Shown: positions 25,910-34,868 of the stretch, in pieces
Numbering within the stretch: the stretch's first letter is position 1
Layout: the number at the start of each line of letters is the position of its first letter
DNA from: Bacillota bacterium
GTDB lineage: Bacteria; Bacillota; Clostridia; Oscillospirales; Ruminococcaceae
Assembly: GCA_023391875.1 (NCBI GenBank)
Contig: JAEWAB010000002.1
Span: 281,682-345,681 of the forward strand
DNA length: 64,000 nucleotides
Direction of reading: 5' to 3'
Notes under the pieces: model-generated
Database searches by the model: none
The model's input: only the letters and a program-made list of their open reading frames with translations
What the model was told of the DNA's origin: nothing
Made by a program: the position numbers and the translations under genes

Positions 25910-26605
25910 TCAGCGCTGCTTCTTGCCAAAGCGTCTGGGGCATACCACCCTGCACCGGTTGCAGAGCACAACCTCGAAACCTCTGGTATTTTCCCCGTAA
26001 GTATGCGGGCGGCAGAGCGCCTGATTTGCGGTATGCCCGTCCAGTGCCTTTACCGGGCAACTGTCCAAGCACAGGCGGCACTCCTTGATGCACAGCTCCT
26101 CGGCGAGCGGGTCAGACTCCAGATTTAAATCCACCAGCACCGCGCCGATGCTCAGCATATTCCCGTATTCGCTGTTCATCAGCATCGTGTTTTTGCCGAG
26201 GGTGCCGAGGCCTGCCAGTACGGCGGCGTGCTTCATGGAGATGGTTCCGCGGCCTTCGAGCTTATCGGTCTCCCAGTAATCGTACGGCCCGTCGGCGGGG
26301 ATAGGCACTGCGAACCCGTGAAATTCCCTTTCGATCTCAAGCGCCGCGTCATAAGCGATCCTGTCCAGCATATCAGGGGCGAGGTAATTAAAGTGCTTGT
26401 AGATAATTCTGGGGCTTACGAGTGTGATTCCCTTCGGTAGCGCCTTGGCAAACACCACCACGGCTTTGCAATCGGCGTAAGCATCGGTGGGATGAAAGCC
26501 TTTCGGCGCCTGTGCAAAGCGGTCGACATTCGCAATGCCGCAGAGATCGGCGCCAAGGTTTATGATGATTTCCTTGATTCTTTCTTTGGTACGATCCATC
26601 TGCAT
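25910..26605 (-). CDS. 4Fe-4S double-cluster protein, QueG-like
   Basis: 231 residues. The C-terminal part holds a ferredoxin motif (CIKECRLCLDSCPVKAL) and a second incomplete set (CNRCRVVCPRRFG), preceded by GLGTLGKNTMLMNSEYG. This is the arrangement of epoxyqueuosine-reductase-like iron-sulfur proteins. At 231 residues it is shorter than QueG (about 350-380) and lacks the HEAT region, so queuosine synthesis should not be assumed. The start at 26605 lies 3 bases after a flavodoxin gene, so the two probably form an electron-transfer operon. Confidence 0.75.
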   Translation of the reverse strand: MQMDRTKERIKEIIINLGADLCGIANVDRFAQAPKGFHPTDAYADCKAVVVFAKALPKGITLVSPRIIYKHFNYLAPDMLDRIAYDAALEIEREFHGFAVPIPADGPYDYWETDKLEGRGTISMKHAAVLAGLGTLGKNTMLMNSEYGNMLSIGAVLVDLNLESDPLAEELCIKECRLCLDSCPVKALDGHTANQALCRPHTYGENTRGFEVVLCNRCRVVCPRRFGKKQR

Positions 26606-26608
26606 TGA

Positions 26609-27289
26609 TTATCCTTCCTTTATTTCCGCAATCCATGTATCGATCTTCGCCTCTATGGTGTCGCTATCCTTTAATTCGGCGCTTTTAAAGTCTCTGCCGC
26701 TCACCACCTGCGCGTCGGGGCAGGCCTCCTCGAACTGCTTGAAAAAGTCGCCGTACGCGTCTATGTAGGTGCAAAAGGGCACAACCTTCTTGCCCGTTAA
26801 ATCGTATTCCGATAAAAACGACATCACCGGGGGCGTCACCGAGAACCACCATATGGGCGAACCGACAAAGATGACGTCGTATGTTTCAATATCCGAAACG
26901 GCGGTTTTAAGCTTTGGCTTAAAGCCCTCGTTTACCTGTTCCTTCGCTACGGCCTCTATATCAGGGCGGCTGTAATTAAAGTCCGGCTCTATCTCGAAGG
27001 TAACCCCGCCGGTTTTATCCTTTAATATGTCGGCAACCTGACGTGTATTCCCCGTAAACGAATAATAAACAATCAGCACCTTCCCAAGCCCCGCCTTATC
27101 TTCAGCGGCCGGTGTCGCGGAGGAAGCATCAGAGGAGCTGCCCGGGCCGCTGCTTACTTCATCACCGCTGGATGGTGCCGACGAGGCCGCGCCCGAATCG
27201 GGCGAACCGATAGTTGCCGAACTGCAGCCGGTTACAAACAGTGTTAATATCGACATGATGATAAACACGCGGATCATTCGTTTTCTCAT
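26609..27289 (-). CDS. Flavodoxin-like lipoprotein
   Basis: 226 residues. A lipoprotein signal with lipobox FVTGC and a Ser/Ala/Asp-rich linker (about 23-65) precede a flavodoxin domain with the FMN phosphate loop YSFTGNTRQVA and aromatic GSPIWWFSVTPP. It is probably an extracytoplasmic FMN electron carrier. The Fe-S protein gene follows after 3 bases, suggesting a redox pair. Clostridial relatives often occur as surface lipoproteins. Confidence 0.85.
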   Translation of the reverse strand: MRKRMIRVFIIMSILTLFVTGCSSATIGSPDSGAASSAPSSGDEVSSGPGSSSDASSATPAAEDKAGLGKVLIVYYSFTGNTRQVADILKDKTGGVTFEIEPDFNYSRPDIEAVAKEQVNEGFKPKLKTAVSDIETYDVIFVGSPIWWFSVTPPVMSFLSEYDLTGKKVVPFCTYIDAYGDFFKQFEEACPDAQVVSGRDFKSAELKDSDTIEAKIDTWIAEIKEG

Positions 27290-27370
27290 AAGGATAAACC
27301 CTTTCAGTTTGTTTTAATTTTTCCTATTATACTTCCTGCCACTTACAATGTCAAACTTTGTATATAATGC

Positions 27371-27414
27371 TAATTTCCATTTGAAATGGGGATATAATCT
27401 CCACTTCAAATAGA
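27371..27414. repeat. Dispersed palindrome, copy 1
   Basis: A 44-base imperfect palindrome built on CCATTTGAAATGGGGAT and its near complement. A closely similar palindrome lies at 44631-44670, also in an intergenic gap. No family is recognised. Confidence 0.55.
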
Positions 27415-27432
27415 AGAGCCCAGTCGAATCAA

Positions 27433-27462
27433 TAAAAATCGCCCCATCCTTTGGATGGAGCG
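27433..27462 (-). terminator. Terminator of the msrAB-DUF1801 operon
   Basis: Ten-base stem (CGCTCCATCC with GGATGGGGCG on the minus strand, one G-T pair), AAA loop, followed by ATTTTTATT. Confidence 0.8.
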
Positions 27463-27499
27463 AGGTTAAACGGTTCGGCCTATTTTTAGGTTAAAGCGG

Positions 27500-27892
27500 C
27501 TATTTCTTCTTTTGAGCCTGTTTTTTATCGGCTTCCTCTATGTTCTGGGCCGCGCGGAACTTGACAATCTCGGTAATCAACTCAAAGGGCAGCGGTTTCT
27601 CCATGGGGAACTGCACGGCGCCCTTAGAGGTTTTATACGCCGTCAGCTTGGGCAGAAAGGTTTCAATGCCGCTTGCGCCGGGGTAAAACCCGATATGGTT
27701 TTTATGAGCGGCAAAATGAACCAGATTGCCGTACAGCGTAAAGGTTGGCATCTGCCAGCTGATCTTCTCCTGAGCGTTAGGTGCCGCCTCTTTGATTACC
27801 GCCCGCAGCGCCTGCAGCTTTTGCTGTACCTCGGGCTCAAACAGCGCGATATACTCGTCGATGGTTGTATAGGTCGTTTTGTTCTCTTCCAT
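27500..27892 (-). CDS. DUF1801 (YdhG-like) protein
   Basis: 130 residues, the full length of the family. The core shows LFEPEVQQKLQALRAVIKEAAPNAQEKISWQMPTF and HFAAHKNHIGFYPG, typical of DUF1801; some members are described as frataxin-like iron-chaperone folds, but the role here is open. The Lys-rich tail is probably disordered. AGGAGG precedes the ATG. It lies 23 bases after msrAB and is cotranscribed, which suggests a link to oxidative stress. Confidence 0.8.
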   Translation of the reverse strand: MEENKTTYTTIDEYIALFEPEVQQKLQALRAVIKEAAPNAQEKISWQMPTFTLYGNLVHFAAHKNHIGFYPGASGIETFLPKLTAYKTSKGAVQFPMEKPLPFELITEIVKFRAAQNIEEADKKQAQKKK

Positions 27893-27915
27893 CCGCCTAA
27901 CCTCCTTATCTGTCT

Positions 27916-28866
27916 TTATTCCACAAGGCCCAGCAGGTAGCCGTAGCCTTCGCGCTCCATTTCGTCCTTGGGTATGAACCTGAGCGACGCGCTGTTGATG
28001 CAGTAGCGCAGGCCGCCCGCCTCTTTCGGCCCGTCGTCAAAAACATGCCCGAGGTGTGCGTCACCCACGCGGCTGCGCACCTCGGTGCGCGTCCTGCCGA
28101 ACGACAAATCGGCCTTTTCACGCACCACGGCAGGGTCTATCGGCTTTGAAAAGCTGGGCCAGCCGCAGCCGGAATCGAATTTATCACAGGATGAGAACAG
28201 CGGCTCGCCGCTGGTGATGTCCACGTATATCCCTTTGCGCTTGTCGTCCCAAAATTCGTTTTTAAAGGGCGGCTCGGTGGCGTTGTGCTGTGTTACGGCA
28301 TATTGCAGCTCGGTAAGTGTTTGGTTAAGCTCCTGTTTCGGCTTGGGCGTATAATCGGCTTGGTTTACAACCGCTTTCGCGGCCTTCTCAAACAGTCTGT
28401 GCCCGATGTGGCAGTAGCCGCCCGGGTTTTTATCCAGATAATCCTGATGGTACTCCTCCGCCGTGCCGAAGTTTTCAAACGGCAGCACCTCGATGGCAAT
28501 CGGTTTGTCATAACGCTTTTGAAGAGCATCCATGCAGCTCTTAATGATGCCTAAATCGGCGGGATCGGTGTAGTAAATACCCGTGCGGTACTGCACGCCC
28601 CGGTCTCCGCCCTGACGGTTGACAGAGGTCGGGTCGATGGCGTCAAAGTATAGGTTTAGTAAAAAGCTTAACGGCAGCACCTTCTCGTCATACACGACCT
28701 TTACGGTCTCCGCGTGGCCGGTGTTGTGATGGCATACCTCTTCGTAGGTAGGGTTTGCGGTCTTGCCGTTTGCGTAGCCCACCTGTGTAGACTGTACACC
28801 CCGTATCAGCTTGATGTATTTCTCCATCCCCCAAAAGCAGCCGCCCGCCAGATAGATTTCAGCCAT
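27916..28866 (-). CDS. msrAB: Peptide methionine sulfoxide reductase MsrA-MsrB fusion
   Basis: 316 residues with two catalytic domains. The MsrA part (about 1-155) has the active Cys in GGCFWGMEKY and reduces Met-S-sulfoxide. The MsrB part (about 180-316) has SGCGWPSFSKP and the active Cys in RYCINSASLRF and reduces Met-R-sulfoxide. There is no signal peptide, so it acts in the cytoplasm. The ATG at 28866 is supported by GGAG; the nine-codon upstream extension is not. Confidence 0.95.
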   Translation of the reverse strand: MAEIYLAGGCFWGMEKYIKLIRGVQSTQVGYANGKTANPTYEEVCHHNTGHAETVKVVYDEKVLPLSFLLNLYFDAIDPTSVNRQGGDRGVQYRTGIYYTDPADLGIIKSCMDALQKRYDKPIAIEVLPFENFGTAEEYHQDYLDKNPGGYCHIGHRLFEKAAKAVVNQADYTPKPKQELNQTLTELQYAVTQHNATEPPFKNEFWDDKRKGIYVDITSGEPLFSSCDKFDSGCGWPSFSKPIDPAVVREKADLSFGRTRTEVRSRVGDAHLGHVFDDGPKEAGGLRYCINSASLRFIPKDEMEREGYGYLLGLVE

Positions 28867-29029
28867 AACCTCTTCACTCCTTTGCGTTTTCACTTAGTAT
28901 ATGTGTTTTTTCGGCATCTATTGGTAGCTTTTTAATGAAGTGATTACAAACTCAGTGTAGCATACATCTACTGCCGGTTCAAGGAGGCAGGCAAGCCGTA
29001 TCAATATGTTATAGAGATTATAAAGCAAA

Positions 29030-29059
29030 AGGCATACATCCGCTTGCGAATGCATGCCT
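29030..29059 (-). terminator. Terminator of prfC
   Basis: Fourteen-base imperfect stem (AGGCATGCATTCGC with GCGGATGTATGCCT on the minus strand) followed by TTTGCTTT, 15 bases after the stop codon. Confidence 0.8.
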
Positions 29060-29074
29060 AGGATACGAAATAAT

Positions 29075-30664
29075 CTACGGCGCAATATCGAGGAACTGTA
29101 CCTTTGGGTTCTTCTCCTCCACACGCTGCAGCGTCCACTGGTTTTCAAAAAGAACCACGGGCCGATCTAAGGAATCGGTTGTTTTTATGGTTTCGTTAAA
29201 ATACTGGGGAAGCTCCGGCGTTGCGTCCTCCGGCACAATCCAGCGTGCATACTGGAAGGCCATCGGCTCAATGCGCAGCTCCACGCCGTATTCGCCCTGC
29301 ATACGGTAGGCCAGCACATCCAGCTGCAGCGCACCGGCTACGCCGATAATGTACTTTTCCAAGCTGAAGTTGGGGTGTTGGAATACCTGAATGGCGCCCT
29401 CCACCAGCAGCTGCTCAATGCCCTTTTGGAACTGCTTGCGCTTGTTGGTGTCTTTGGCCGAAACCGAGGCAAAGAATTCCGCGGGGAACATGGGGATAGG
29501 GTCAAAGCGGAAGGTGTTTTTGTCGTCGCACAGGGTGTCGCCCAGATGCAACAGCCCCGAATCGAACACGCCCACGATGTCGCCGGCAAAGGCGTCCTCC
29601 ACCGCGGAGCGGTCCTGCGCCAGAAACTGCTGCGGCTGCGCCAGACGTATCTGCTTGCCAAGGCGCGTATTATAAACGCTCATGCCCTTTTCGTACTGGC
29701 CCGAGCAGATGCGGATAAAGGCCAAACGGTCGCGGTGCTTTGGGTCCATGTTGGCCTGTATCTTGAAGATAAAGCCGGAAAAGCTCTCGCCTTCGGGGTC
29801 TACCGGCCCCTTATCGGTGTTGCGCGTGCCGGGAGCGGGCGCAATCTGGATGAAGTCCTCCAGAAACTGCTGTACGCCGAAGTTGGTCATGGCGCTGCCG
29901 AAGAACACGGGCGTCAGCTGGCCCGCACGGATACGCTCCATATCAAAGGTTTCACCGGCTTCGTCCAGCAGCGCGATATCCTCGCAGAGTGCCTGATAAG
30001 CCTCGCTGCCGATCAGCTCCTCCAGATTTTTGTCGTCCAGCTCTATACGCTGCGAGGTAAGCTTCTGCGCGCCGTGATCCCCGCTGGATTCAAACAGCTC
30101 CAGCCGCTTGAGCGCCCGGTTATACACGCCCTTGAACACGCCGTCCACCCCCACCGGCCAGGTGACGGGATAGGAGTTGATGCCTAAGGTTTTCTCCAGC
30201 TCATCCATGAGGTCGAAGGGTTTTTTGCACACACGGTCGAGCTTGTTGACAAAGGTGAAGATGGGAATCCCACGCATCTTGCATACATGGAACAGCTTCT
30301 TGGTCTGTTCCTCCACGCCCTTGGCGCCGTCGAGCAGCATTACGGCGCTGTCGGCAGCTACTAAGGTGCGGTAAGCGTCCTCGCTGAAATCCTGATGCCC
30401 CGGGGTATCCAGAATGTTGATGTGATAGCCCTCGTAATCAAAGTTCATCACGCTGGAGGTAACCGAAATACCGCGCTGCTTTTCAATCTCCATCCAGTCG
30501 GATACGGCGTAGGCCTTTGCCTTTCGGCTTTTAACACTGCCCGCCTGATGGATGGCTCCGCCGTAGAGCAGCAGCTTTTCGGTGAGCGTGGTTTTGCCCG
30601 CGTCGGGGTGAGAGATGATGGCGAAGGTTCTCCGCCGCTTGATTTCCTGTTCTCGGTTTGCCAC
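29075..30664 (-). CDS. prfC: Peptide chain release factor 3
   Basis: 529 residues, the same length as the E. coli protein. RF3 is a translational GTPase that removes RF1/RF2 from the ribosome. G1 is ISHPDAGKTTLTEKL, G2 region QRGISVTSSVM, G3 DTPGHQDFSED, G4 NKLDR, and the C-terminal domain is intact. The start is GTG at 30664 with GGAGT nine bases upstream; the frame continues upstream to 30721 but has no other supported start. Confidence 0.95.
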   Translation of the reverse strand: MANREQEIKRRRTFAIISHPDAGKTTLTEKLLLYGGAIHQAGSVKSRKAKAYAVSDWMEIEKQRGISVTSSVMNFDYEGYHINILDTPGHQDFSEDAYRTLVAADSAVMLLDGAKGVEEQTKKLFHVCKMRGIPIFTFVNKLDRVCKKPFDLMDELEKTLGINSYPVTWPVGVDGVFKGVYNRALKRLELFESSGDHGAQKLTSQRIELDDKNLEELIGSEAYQALCEDIALLDEAGETFDMERIRAGQLTPVFFGSAMTNFGVQQFLEDFIQIAPAPGTRNTDKGPVDPEGESFSGFIFKIQANMDPKHRDRLAFIRICSGQYEKGMSVYNTRLGKQIRLAQPQQFLAQDRSAVEDAFAGDIVGVFDSGLLHLGDTLCDDKNTFRFDPIPMFPAEFFASVSAKDTNKRKQFQKGIEQLLVEGAIQVFQHPNFSLEKYIIGVAGALQLDVLAYRMQGEYGVELRIEPMAFQYARWIVPEDATPELPQYFNETIKTTDSLDRPVVLFENQWTLQRVEEKNPKVQFLDIAP

Positions 30665-30721
30665 AGATAAACGACTCCTTACTTTATTCCCAATCAATAT
30701 GCCTGTTTTAATGCTAATCAT

Positions 30722-30820
30722 CAGCGGCCCAGTGAGCCGCTGCCGCTAAGGTTATATAAGTACTAGTTTTTCTTTCCCTCGTAGTATGCCTTCCGCTTTG
30801 GGAATAACAGGCATACTGCC
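30722..30820 (-). promoter_or_regulatory. Leader region of prfC with two hairpins
   Basis: Upstream of prfC lie AGCGGC.../GCCGCT (30723-30742) and AGTATGCCT/AGGCATACT (30783-30817, 17-base loop), neither followed by a T-run. The function is unknown. The remainder of the 30665-31078 gap holds promoters for prfC and the next gene and no ORF that can be supported. Confidence 0.35.
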
Positions 30821-31078
30821 GTATATCCGCCCTTTTTAAGTTTGACGGAAGCAGGTACTATTATAGCAGATTGTAACAGATTATAAAAGAGATTGATAAT
30901 TTTCTACTTATATAAAAATGGCACGGGATTAACATATAGATCACGCCGATTAATTGTCTGCTCATGCGGAGCATGAATTAAGGTAACGTACGGTATTGTT
31001 TTTTATCATAATACTTAAATTATCTGCCCGTTTGGGTGTATAATGTAAAAAACAGTATCAAGCACAGGGGTGTATCGC

Positions 31079-32557
31079 ATGGCTCAAAAAACATTTGTGA
31101 CCAATCTTCCGGATAAAGCCGGTGCCTTTTTAAGCGCATCCAAGATTATAGCAATGCATCAAGGCAACATTGTCAGGGTGAGCTATAACAAGGCCGTCGA
31201 CCTTCATATGCTTTTTATTGACGTCGAGGCATCGGAGGAGAGGCTTACTAAAATTGAAGAAGACCTCTTAAAAATGGGGTACATCAACCAGAAGATTATC
31301 GAAACAAGGGTGATTGAGGTATCGATCAAGATTCCGGATGTGCCCGGGGCCGTTTTGCCGGCGCTCGAGGTTTTAAACCACTATAATATCAATATATCCT
31401 ATTTAAACTCCTGTGCGACCGAAGAGCCCTATCAGCAGTTTAAAATCGGCCTGCTCATCGAGCAGCCCGAAATCATCAAAACGCTGCTGGACGAGATCAG
31501 CAAAATCTACTCCATCGATATTATTGAGTGCGACAGCTCGGAGGAGAATCTGGACAATACGGTGTTCTATATCCGCCTTGCCAATGAGATGCAGGGGCTG
31601 CTTGATATAAACGCCGAGCAGACGATGCAGTTTATTTCGGAATCCAACCGAATCCTGCAGGCGCTTCAAACAGAGGGGGAGGACGCCCATAAGGTATTTG
31701 ATTATATCCGCCGCTTCGCGCACTTTGTAAGCAGCTATCGGGGAGCCCTTTATAAGGTGGACATCGAGCAGTACCCAGTGGACGCGCTTGTCACCCTTTA
31801 CAGCATACAGCCGCACTGCGGCAGCAACACCTATGTGCTGGCGGCCTCCGAGGAGCTTATCCTCATCGATACGGGCTACGCCATCTATTCCGACGAGCTT
31901 CTGCGGGTTCTTCAAAAGCTCTTCCCGCGCTGGGAGAACCTGAAGAAGAGGGTGTATATCACCCATGCGGATGTAGACCACTGCGGGCTGCTCTCTAAGC
32001 TTGACGACGCTGAGATTATCGTGAACCAAAAGAGCGCCGAGAGCTTTCAAAGGCAGCTTGCCCGCCTGCCGGATTACCGCGAAAAGACGGAGCTGCATCT
32101 GGGCTACAGCAAAATCAGCCAGATTATATCCGGGTATACGCCACCCGACGCAGGCAGGCTGAAGGTGTTGGACAGCGGCACGCCGCAGGAGCACGACGCT
32201 TTACTCCCCGTTGGGATTATGACCGCCGGAGACCTTGATTTTACTGTATACGAGGGGAGCGGGGGGCACCTGCGCGGCGAGATGGTTTATGCATGCCCGG
32301 CGGCGGGGATCGTCTTTACCGGGGATATCCTTGTAAACATCCATGGTTTTTCCAAGGAGAGGGCCGAGTTTAATTCGCTCGCGCCCTACCTTATGAAAAG
32401 CGTTAATGTAGACTCCGCAAAGGCCACCGAGATGAGAAAGCAGGTTATCGCGTTGATAGAGGACATTTCCCATCAAAATGGGCGGCCGTGCATCGTGTGC
32501 GGGGGCCACGGCCCGATCTCGAAGCTGGTTGACGGGAAGCTGGGAAGTATAAGCTGA
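31079..32557 (+). CDS. Tandem ACT-domain protein fused to a metallo-beta-lactamase fold
   Basis: 492 residues. Two N-terminal ACT-like regulatory domains (about 1-75, LPDKAGAFLSASKIIA; and about 78-155, IPDVPGAVLPALEVLN) normally bind amino acids. After a helical linker (about 160-240) comes a metallo-beta-lactamase fold: THADVDHCG (metal motif HxDxDH), a distal GGHLRGEM, FTGDIL and a final GGHGP. The first half suggests amino-acid sensing, the second a hydrolase; no substrate can be named. The ATG at 31079 follows AGGGG; a GTG three codons upstream overlaps that site. It is monocistronic. Confidence 0.8.
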   Translation: MAQKTFVTNLPDKAGAFLSASKIIAMHQGNIVRVSYNKAVDLHMLFIDVEASEERLTKIEEDLLKMGYINQKIIETRVIEVSIKIPDVPGAVLPALEVLNHYNINISYLNSCATEEPYQQFKIGLLIEQPEIIKTLLDEISKIYSIDIIECDSSEENLDNTVFYIRLANEMQGLLDINAEQTMQFISESNRILQALQTEGEDAHKVFDYIRRFAHFVSSYRGALYKVDIEQYPVDALVTLYSIQPHCGSNTYVLAASEELILIDTGYAIYSDELLRVLQKLFPRWENLKKRVYITHADVDHCGLLSKLDDAEIIVNQKSAESFQRQLARLPDYREKTELHLGYSKISQIISGYTPPDAGRLKVLDSGTPQEHDALLPVGIMTAGDLDFTVYEGSGGHLRGEMVYACPAAGIVFTGDILVNIHGFSKERAEFNSLAPYLMKSVNVDSAKATEMRKQVIALIEDISHQNGRPCIVCGGHGPISKLVDGKLGSIS

Positions 32558-32596
32558 GACTTAAGCGGAGATTAATACAATAGTATATTTTAAATG

Positions 32597-32636
32597 AAAA
32601 GAACAAAGGCTCGTTGTCAGGCCTTTGTTCTTTTTT
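32597..32636 (+). terminator. Terminator of the ACT-MBL gene
   Basis: Fourteen-base perfect stem (AAAAGAACAAAGGC and complement) with a ten-base loop and T-run, 40 bases after the stop. Confidence 0.85.
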
Positions 32637-32858
32637 GTACTGTCATTAATAAAAATTTTACTGAAACCTTCAGCTTGTATCTCCGCGCTCTGGCAGCTAT
32701 GAGCATCATCCATCCTAAAAAACTGCTGCCACTGTCTTGGAGCTTTATCCGCTTTTGCGAATACTGGTATTAATAGTGGCAATGATATAAAAAACGTAAT
32801 TGAACAAATCAGTTCCTTCACCGAACAACGCAGAAGGACAGAAGTTAGAGGATGTAAA

Positions 32859-33770
32859 ATGAAAATTGGCGTTCCACAGGGCCTATTATACTCAAAATAT
32901 CAAGTCTTCGCGAAGACCTTCTTGGAGGAAATCGGCGCGGAACTGGTCATTTCACCGGATACCAACAAAACCATATTGGATGAAGGGGTGCGATATTGTG
33001 TTGATGAAGCCTGCTTGCCCATGAAGGTTTTTCATGGCCACGTTTCATGGCTGAAAGACCGGTGCGATGCCATACTGATTCCGCGTTTTATCAGTCTAAA
33101 AGCAAAGGAGTATATCTGCCCCATGTTTTGCGGGCTGATTGAAATGATATCCAACGACATCCCGAACCTCCCTTGCATGATCGATACGCCCATTTACGCA
33201 ACAGACCGTCGTCAATTATTACAGTGGGCCGAAAAAGCAGGCAGCGTTGTTACTAAGGACAAAGCCAAAATCGCCGCCGCGCTTGATAAAGCATTGCAAC
33301 AGTACGCAAATTCAAAGGTGGGCTTTCATGATGAAGGATACCCTCTTAACGTTGCTCTGATCGGGCACGCATATAATATCTACGATCCGTTTATCAATAT
33401 GGATTTAAAGAATAAACTCAACGAGCTGGGGATCGGCGTCATTACATCGGAGTATATCGACAGGGCGTGTATCGACGAAGAGGTGAACCAATTATTCAAA
33501 AAACCCTTTTGGACATTCGCGCGGGATTATTACGGCGCCGCAGCCCATATCATAAAGAATCAAAAGGCGGACGGTATCATCTATCTTTCTTCGTTTTCAT
33601 GCGGGATAGATTCGGTGGTTACTGAGCTTATCAAGTGCGAAATAGGGGCCTTTCCCTTTATGGTTTTAAAATTGGATGAGCATACCGGCGAGGCGGGCTT
33701 TGATACGAGAATCGAAGCGTTTTCCGATATGCTTAAAAGGAGATGTGTCGTTGGTCATCACTTTTCCTAA
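32859..33770 (+). CDS. Acyl-CoA dehydratase activase-related protein (DUF2229), subunit 1
   Basis: 303 residues. It begins MKIGVPQGLLYSKYQVFAKTF and has conserved Cys in RYCVDEACLPMK and in YICPMFCG and SSFSCGIDS, as in DUF2229 proteins related to BcrC/HgdB dehydratase subunits. These are usually found fused or adjacent to the ATP-dependent activase. First gene of a three-gene operon: the second gene overlaps by 20 bases, and the activase is third. It probably binds an iron-sulfur cluster; the substrate is unknown. Confidence 0.82.
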   Translation: MKIGVPQGLLYSKYQVFAKTFLEEIGAELVISPDTNKTILDEGVRYCVDEACLPMKVFHGHVSWLKDRCDAILIPRFISLKAKEYICPMFCGLIEMISNDIPNLPCMIDTPIYATDRRQLLQWAEKAGSVVTKDKAKIAAALDKALQQYANSKVGFHDEGYPLNVALIGHAYNIYDPFINMDLKNKLNELGIGVITSEYIDRACIDEEVNQLFKKPFWTFARDYYGAAAHIIKNQKADGIIYLSSFSCGIDSVVTELIKCEIGAFPFMVLKLDEHTGEAGFDTRIEAFSDMLKRRCVVGHHFS

Positions 33771-34845
33771 TATGGGGAACGTCGCTCTGGGAATGAAAAC
33801 GCTTTGTCAGGGACTCAATATACCTTGTATACTGCCCGAAAGAAATAACAAGCGAACACTCCAGATCGGTTCCTATTACTCTCCGGAGGAAATCTGCCTG
33901 CCCTTTAAGCTTGTACTTGGCAATTTTATTCAGAGTATAGAAAAGGGAGCAGACACCGTTTTAATTACCGGCAGCTGCGGGCCATGCCGATTTGGAGAAT
34001 ACTGTGAGCTGCTGATGAAGATCCTTAGTTCGATGGGGTATAAAAATTTGGAGTTTATCGTCGCCGATTTGTCCTCTGAGATCGGTGCGCGGGAATTTAT
34101 GCGCAGGATCGGCAAGATCTCTGATGCCAGTACCGTCAGTAGATCCGATAAAATCAAGGCCTTGCATACCGCGTTCAAAGTAGTGGAGTTATGCGATAAA
34201 GTCGATGCCATGGCCTATGATTTGGCAGGCTATGAGATCAATAGAGGCGAATGCAGGCAGATTTTGAATGAATATAAGGCCAAAGCGCTGGAGTGCAAAG
34301 ACCCGGAGGAAATGATAAAAACTTTGCGGGCTTATCAAAAGAAGTTTGAGAATATTCTTATAGACAAAAACAAAAATCCGCTAAAGATATCGATTATCGG
34401 CGAGATATTTACCGTCATCGAACCGTTTTCAAATTTTTATATCGAAGAAAAGCTCATGGATTACGGAGTTTCAACCAAGCGGTTACTTACGCCCAGCTGG
34501 TGGGTCAAAAATATGATATTAAAATTCATCAATATGGATGCCCGTGATGTCTACAGCGCTGCAAAAGAATACATGCCATATCCCGTGGGAGGGCATGGAA
34601 AAGAATGCATCGGCGAAGCCGTATTGGCGAAAAAGGAGGGCATGGACGGCGCGATTCAGATCTTCCCGCTGGGGTGTATGCCGGAAGTGATAGCAAAATC
34701 GATTCTGCCTGCGATACAGAGAGATAAGGATTTTCCTATCATGACGTTAATCGTGGATGAGGTTGCCGGTGAGGCCGGATATATTACAAGGGTTGAGGCG
34801 TTTTTGGATATGCTGCAAAGCAGAAAAAGACGGGTCAACGCATAA
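33751..34845 (+). CDS. Acyl-CoA dehydratase activase-related protein, subunit 2
   Basis: 364 residues. Conserved Cys motifs are EEICLPFKL, TGSCGPCRFGEYCE and FPLGCMPE, the pattern of the second half of long activase/DUF2229 proteins. The start is TTG at 33751: AAAGGAG lies eight bases upstream, inside the end of the previous gene, giving translational coupling. It continues the operon toward the activase gene. Cluster binding by the Cys-rich stretch is inference. Confidence 0.82.
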   Translation: MVITFPNMGNVALGMKTLCQGLNIPCILPERNNKRTLQIGSYYSPEEICLPFKLVLGNFIQSIEKGADTVLITGSCGPCRFGEYCELLMKILSSMGYKNLEFIVADLSSEIGAREFMRRIGKISDASTVSRSDKIKALHTAFKVVELCDKVDAMAYDLAGYEINRGECRQILNEYKAKALECKDPEEMIKTLRAYQKKFENILIDKNKNPLKISIIGEIFTVIEPFSNFYIEEKLMDYGVSTKRLLTPSWWVKNMILKFINMDARDVYSAAKEYMPYPVGGHGKECIGEAVLAKKEGMDGAIQIFPLGCMPEVIAKSILPAIQRDKDFPIMTLIVDEVAGEAGYITRVEAFLDMLQSRKRRVNA

Positions 34846-34868
34846 AACCATCGAAAGGGATTGTATCT

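Noticed and set aside
29375..30187. 270-codon ORF antisense to prfC
   Set aside because: Same reason: prfC is certain, and the opposite frame shows no recognisable protein.
32561..32821. Minus-strand ORF of 86 codons
   Set aside because: It overlaps the terminator of the ACT-MBL gene, has no ribosome-binding site, and its hydrophobic start is explained by AT-rich DNA.
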